Source: Thermoleophilaceae bacterium (lineage in GTDB: Bacteria > Actinomycetota > Thermoleophilia > Solirubrobacterales > Thermoleophilaceae). Taken from it: a DNA stretch of 16,312 bases. Below, in pieces: positions 15,344 to 16,312 of this stretch (position 1 is the first letter of the stretch; the number at the start of each line of letters is the position of its first letter). Position numbers and translations under genes: made by a program. The notes beneath the pieces were generated by a model. The model was not told where the DNA came from. It saw only the letters and a program-made list of their open reading frames with translations, and searched no databases. The stretch covers positions 1-16,312 of the forward strand of contig JACCUC010000081.1 in assembly GCA_013812065.1 (NCBI GenBank). Direction: 5' to 3'.

Positions 15344-15804
15344 ACCGCCATGCTGCGCTGGGCCGGAGGTTCGAAGCCCGCGACCTCGAGCATGTAGGCG
15401 ACCGCACCGGGGAGGTCGCCGTAGGCGTCGGTGGGCTCGGCGTAGTCCTCCTCCTTGAAACCCGCAACCTGGTACCGCTCGGTGGCCGTGTGCATGTGAA
15501 AGTCGAACCGGATCGTGGTCCCTTCGAGCTTGTTGCTGTGGACGTGCGAGCTCCCGTTGTGCCGTCGGAGCCGAAACACCCGAGTCGAACCGGAGGGGAG
15601 GTAGGCGAGGATCACCGAGAAGTCGAGTGGATCGAGCACGAGCTGACGGACGATCACGCGGAAGCGTGACCCTTCCCTTCCTTCGACCTCGAGCTGCGTC
15701 TCCCTATGCGCGCGCTTGCGCTTGGCCGGCATGAGCTGTGCGAGCTCAAGCGACGGCTTGGACTCTCGAGTCAGGCGCTCAATCGTCGTGTCGTCGAGGA
15801 CCAT
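15340..15804 (-). CDS. His-rich 154-aa protein, DUF6978-like
   Basis: A 154-residue protein. Residues 46-80 look like beta strands (FRVIVRQLVL, FSVILAYLP). They are followed by a cluster of histidines, H82, H87, H89, H103 and H105, in RRHNGSSHVHSN and DFHMHTATERYQ, then a helical C-terminus (DAYGDLPGAVAYMLEVAGF). The H-x-H pairs could bind a metal or RNA, but no catalytic family is recognised with certainty; DUF6978 is my best recollection. ATG 15804 lies six bases after the methyltransferase stop, and its own stop overlaps the DUF1828-like gene (ATGA). The close pairing with DUF1828 suggests the two proteins work as partners. Confidence 0.55.
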   Translation of the reverse strand: MVLDDTTIERLTRESKPSLELAQLMPAKRKRAHRETQLEVEGREGSRFRVIVRQLVLDPLDFSVILAYLPSGSTRVFRLRRHNGSSHVHSNKLEGTTIRFDFHMHTATERYQVAGFKEEDYAEPTDAYGDLPGAVAYMLEVAGFEPPAQRSMAV

Positions 15805-15810
15805 CAGCGA

Positions 15811-16312
15811 TCACGAGCCGCTCAGCAGGTTGTCGTCCACGAGCGTCCGCCACGCCCCGAGCAACCGCTCGCACGCCTGCGCCTCCGCCGGCTTGTTCTC
15901 CCCTTCGGCTCGCAGCCCCTTCCCCTGGAGCGCCTGCGCTACCAAGCGCAGCTTCTGCGGATCGGGCCGCGCCTCGTCGAGATAGCCGCGCAGCGCCGCC
16001 GGCTGATTCGCCGCGCGCCAGAGCAGCCCGTGGAGGACGTCGATCACGCGCGCCTGGCCGTCGCCGTCGGGCACGAGGCCGAGCTCGGGCACCGAGCCGC
16101 GCTCGGAGTAGTCGGCGAGGTGGACCTTGCCCTTGCCGATCCCGGCCAGCGGAGGGATCGAGCGCTTGAGGCATCGAGCTCGATGCCGGCGGTGCGGGCG
16201 AGGTTGTTGGCCTCGTCGAAGTCGACGTCGGCGTAGCCGTAGGAGTAGCGGGCGAAGACGTAGTAGCGCGTGGCGGCGTCGATCGCGCCGACGCCGTCGG
16301 CGAGCCCGTGCA
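15811..16312 (-). pseudogene. DUF1156-type DNA methyltransferase, C-terminal part, frameshifted
   Basis: The gene enters from the right edge. From 16310 the frame reads like the conserved C-terminal region of DUF1156 adenine methyltransferases (DAATRYYVFARYSYGYADVD, then FDEANNLARTAGIELD). After about 16172 this frame turns into Arg/Ser-rich nonsense and stops at 16044-16046. The sensible sequence continues in another frame, LKRSIPPLAGIGKGKVHLAD and YSERGSVPELG, then ARVIDVLHGLLWRAANQP, to TGA 15811. One missing base in GG at 16170-16171 would restore GAT GCC CTC AAG and join the two. It is either a broken gene or a base-call error. The catalytic motifs lie outside the window. The next gene starts six bases after its stop, so the methyltransferase heads or sits within this operon. 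Confidence 0.72.

Noticed and set aside
1..16312. CRISPR arrays, tRNA or rRNA genes, insertion-sequence ends
   Set aside because: No regularly spaced repeats, tRNA-like cloverleaf, rRNA segments or transposase-like sequence were found by reading both strands.

Overview
This is a 16.3 kb stretch of high-GC DNA (by eye about 70% GC, with CTC/GAG/GCG-heavy codon use). It looks like an actinobacterial chromosome. The gene mix (an RND pump without an adaptor gene, a small Rho-N-domain protein, VapBC45-like genes) would fit a deep-branching actinobacterium such as a member of the Thermoleophilia. No rRNA, tRNA or other taxonomic marker is present, so this placement is inference only.

Region 1 (1-5100) is membrane transport and metal handling. 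An AcrB-type RND permease runs off the left edge. It lies 45 bp downstream of a CDF zinc/cadmium exporter, and the pair probably forms a minus-strand operon. Divergent from it is a FetA/FetB-type ABC pair (putative iron export) joined by an ATGA overlap.

Region 2 (5100-6350) looks like worn accessory DNA. It holds an intact AbrB/MazE-like antitoxin gene, then a toxin gene of the RelE-like type cut off after its N-terminal half, then a relatively AT-rich spacer and a small lipoprotein gene.

Region 3 (6351-10470) holds two half-size TauE/SafE (TSUP) transporter genes, coupled by overlap to each other and to a large FAD plus 4Fe-4S dehydrogenase of the YdiJ/D-lactate-dehydrogenase type. They probably move and oxidise the same 2-hydroxyacid-like compound. 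Two of these genes appear to start at non-AUG codons (CTG and ATC) behind near-perfect Shine-Dalgarno sites. A small Rho-N-domain protein is divergent from the operon.

Region 4 (10493-16312) is the most interesting part: a tightly packed minus-strand operon that looks like an anti-phage island. In transcription order it encodes a DUF1156-type DNA methyltransferase (only its C-terminus is in the window, and it carries a frameshift), a 154-aa His-rich protein (DUF6978-like), a DUF1828-like protein, a MerR-HTH/DUF433 antitoxin, a PIN-like toxin (VapB45/VapC45-like) and a large DUF499 P-loop ATPase. Consecutive genes overlap by a few bases or, at the first junction, are separated by 6 bp, so they are probably translated as one unit. 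The methylase and ATPase resemble the core of known defence systems. The toxin-antitoxin pair and the DUF6978/DUF1828 pair placed inside the operon suggest a built-in abortive or fail-safe branch.
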